Source: Halieaceae bacterium (GTDB lineage Bacteria > Pseudomonadota > Gammaproteobacteria > Pseudomonadales > Halieaceae). Taken from it: a stretch of DNA of 39,595 nt. The notes beneath the pieces are model-generated. The model was given only the letters and a program-made list of their open reading frames with translations, was not told the origin of the DNA and ran no database searches. The position numbers and the translations under genes are program-made. This document shows positions 38,811 through 39,595 of this stretch, piece after piece. The stretch is from assembly GCA_028280635.1 (NCBI GenBank), contig JANQLM010000084.1:1-39595 (forward strand). The letters are read 5' to 3'. Within the stretch, counting starts at the first letter, position 1; every line of letters begins with the position of its first letter.

Positions 38811-39415
38811 TGCGCGGGCTGGCCCTTGGCCTGGTGCTGATGCTGGCGCCGGCCTTCAGTCACGCCGACGCGGCGGCGCTGCAGCAGGCCTTGCAGGGTC
38901 TCGACAGCCTGCGCGGCGAGTTCGAGCAGACCCTGGTGTCAGAGTACGGCAAGCCACTGGAGCAAAGCAGCGGGCGCTTCTCGCTGCTGCGCCCCGCTTA
39001 CCTGTCCTGGCATATCCTCGCGCCCGAGGAGCAGCTGCTGGTGGCTGCGGATAGTGTGTTTTGGCACTACGATGTGGAGTTGGAAACCGCCACCCGGCGG
39101 TCTATCGACCCGGGCAATCCCACCAGCCCACTGGCGATTCTCGGTGGTGATCGATCCGTGCTGGACGACTACTACGAGGTCACCGAAACAGCCCCCGGCG
39201 AATTCTCGCTGCTGCCGCTGTTCGCCGGGGCTGAATTCATGGCGGTTGAGCTTACCGTGGTCGACGCGCTGCCCAGCATTATGCGCATCCATGACCGCCT
39301 GGGTCGCACCACGCTGATCGAACTGAAATCCCTGGACGCCAGCCCTGAACTGGCACCGGCCGACTTCGGCTTTGAGCCCCCCGCGGGAATCGATATCTAC
39401 AGCGATGAATCCTGA
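38810..39415 (+). CDS. lolA: Outer-membrane lipoprotein carrier protein LolA
   Basis: A 201-residue periplasmic chaperone that ferries lipoproteins from LolCDE to LolB; the lipoprotein at 937-3432 is a likely client. A signal peptide is clear ([19 protein letters not shown]). The mature part opens with [19 protein letters not shown] and contains [17 protein letters not shown], both typical of LolA. Its ATG shares a base with the ftsK stop (TGATG), so translation is coupled. The order ftsK-lolA-rarA is conserved across Gammaproteobacteria. Confidence 0.95.
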   Translation: MRGLALGLVLMLAPAFSHADAAALQQALQGLDSLRGEFEQTLVSEYGKPLEQSSGRFSLLRPAYLSWHILAPEEQLLVAADSVFWHYDVELETATRRSIDPGNPTSPLAILGGDRSVLDDYYEVTETAPGEFSLLPLFAGAEFMAVELTVVDALPSIMRIHDRLGRTTLIELKSLDASPELAPADFGFEPPAGIDIYSDES

Positions 39416-39595
39416 CCTCTTCGAGGCCGATGGTGATGCCTACCAGCCGCTGGCAGCGCGCCTGCGCCCGCGTACTCTTGCGGACTATATCGGCCAGCAG
39501 CACATCCTCGGCGCGGGCAAACCCCTGCGGGAAGCCATTGAACGCGGCCAACTGCACTCGATGGTGCTGTGGGGTCCCCCAGGGGTTGGCAAGAC
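39405..39595 (+). CDS. rarA: Replication-associated recombination protein RarA (5' part)
   Basis: The first 63 codons of an AAA+ ATPase that acts at stalled replication forks. The opening [20 protein letters not shown] and the segment [16 protein letters not shown] match RarA/MgsA. The window ends just inside Walker A (GPPGVGKT), so the rest is outside it. ATG 39405 overlaps the end of lolA by 11 bases. Confidence 0.93.
   Translation, partial: MNPDLFEADGDAYQPLAARLRPRTLADYIGQQHILGAGKPLREAIERGQLHSMVLWGPPGVGK

Overview
The window is one contiguous stretch of a GC-rich gammaproteobacterial chromosome. Its second half (rluE, nudJ, mnmA, hflD, purB, roxA, icd, clpS, clpA, infA, bpt, aat, trxB, ftsK, lolA, rarA) follows a gene order familiar from Pseudomonas and related Gammaproteobacteria. 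ThrH next to PabB and a CysB-type LysR regulator fit the same lineage. A propionyl-CoA to succinyl-CoA operon, a cytochrome P450 operon and a large Ig-like lipoprotein suggest a marine heterotroph, possibly Halieaceae/Cellvibrionales. That placement is inferred from gene content, not computed. No CRISPR array, prophage, integrase, insertion sequence, rRNA or tRNA was seen.

Layout. 1-3470: peroxiredoxin bcp, a 436-bp stretch without a convincing gene, then an 831-residue glycine-rich Ig-like lipoprotein closed by a strong terminator. 3480-7613: a tight four-gene operon (P450, quinone oxidoreductase, GST-like protein, SnoaL-like protein) with a palindrome at its promoter, converging on a marR gene. 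7783-10986: exonuclease III, yajC, a D-cysteine desulfhydrase/ACC deaminase family enzyme and a cN-I-type 5'-nucleotidase. 11016-14050: cysB and thrH converging on pabB. 14141-22722: an operon for propionyl-CoA use (carboxyltransferase, unusual biotin carboxylase with BCCP, epimerase, methylmalonyl-CoA mutase, MeaB chaperone) ending in a small Rieske protein. 22827-28987 (minus strand): rluE, nudJ, mnmA and hflD chained by 4-nt overlaps, then purB, roxA and a GNAT fusion protein, also overlapping. 29054-33348: icd, a perfect inverted repeat, clpS and clpA. 33516-36214 (minus strand): infA, bpt, aat and trxB. 36244-39595: ftsK, lolA and the start of rarA.

How the genes work together. ClpS, ClpA, Bpt and Aat make up the bacterial N-degron pathway: two transferases add leucine or phenylalanine to protein N-termini, and ClpS hands those proteins to ClpA. 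The carboxylase, epimerase, mutase and MeaB convert propionyl-CoA to succinyl-CoA, which enters the TCA cycle where icd also acts. MnmA, RluE, RoxA and IF-1 all serve the translation apparatus.

Most of the window is conserved housekeeping sequence. The parts that deserve a second look are the divergent carboxylase pair with the Rieske protein at its operon end, the promoter with an overlapping inverted repeat in front of it, the P450 operon and its palindrome, the Ig-like lipoprotein, and the 14-bp inverted repeat between icd and clpS. No clearly new system is demonstrated by the sequence alone.
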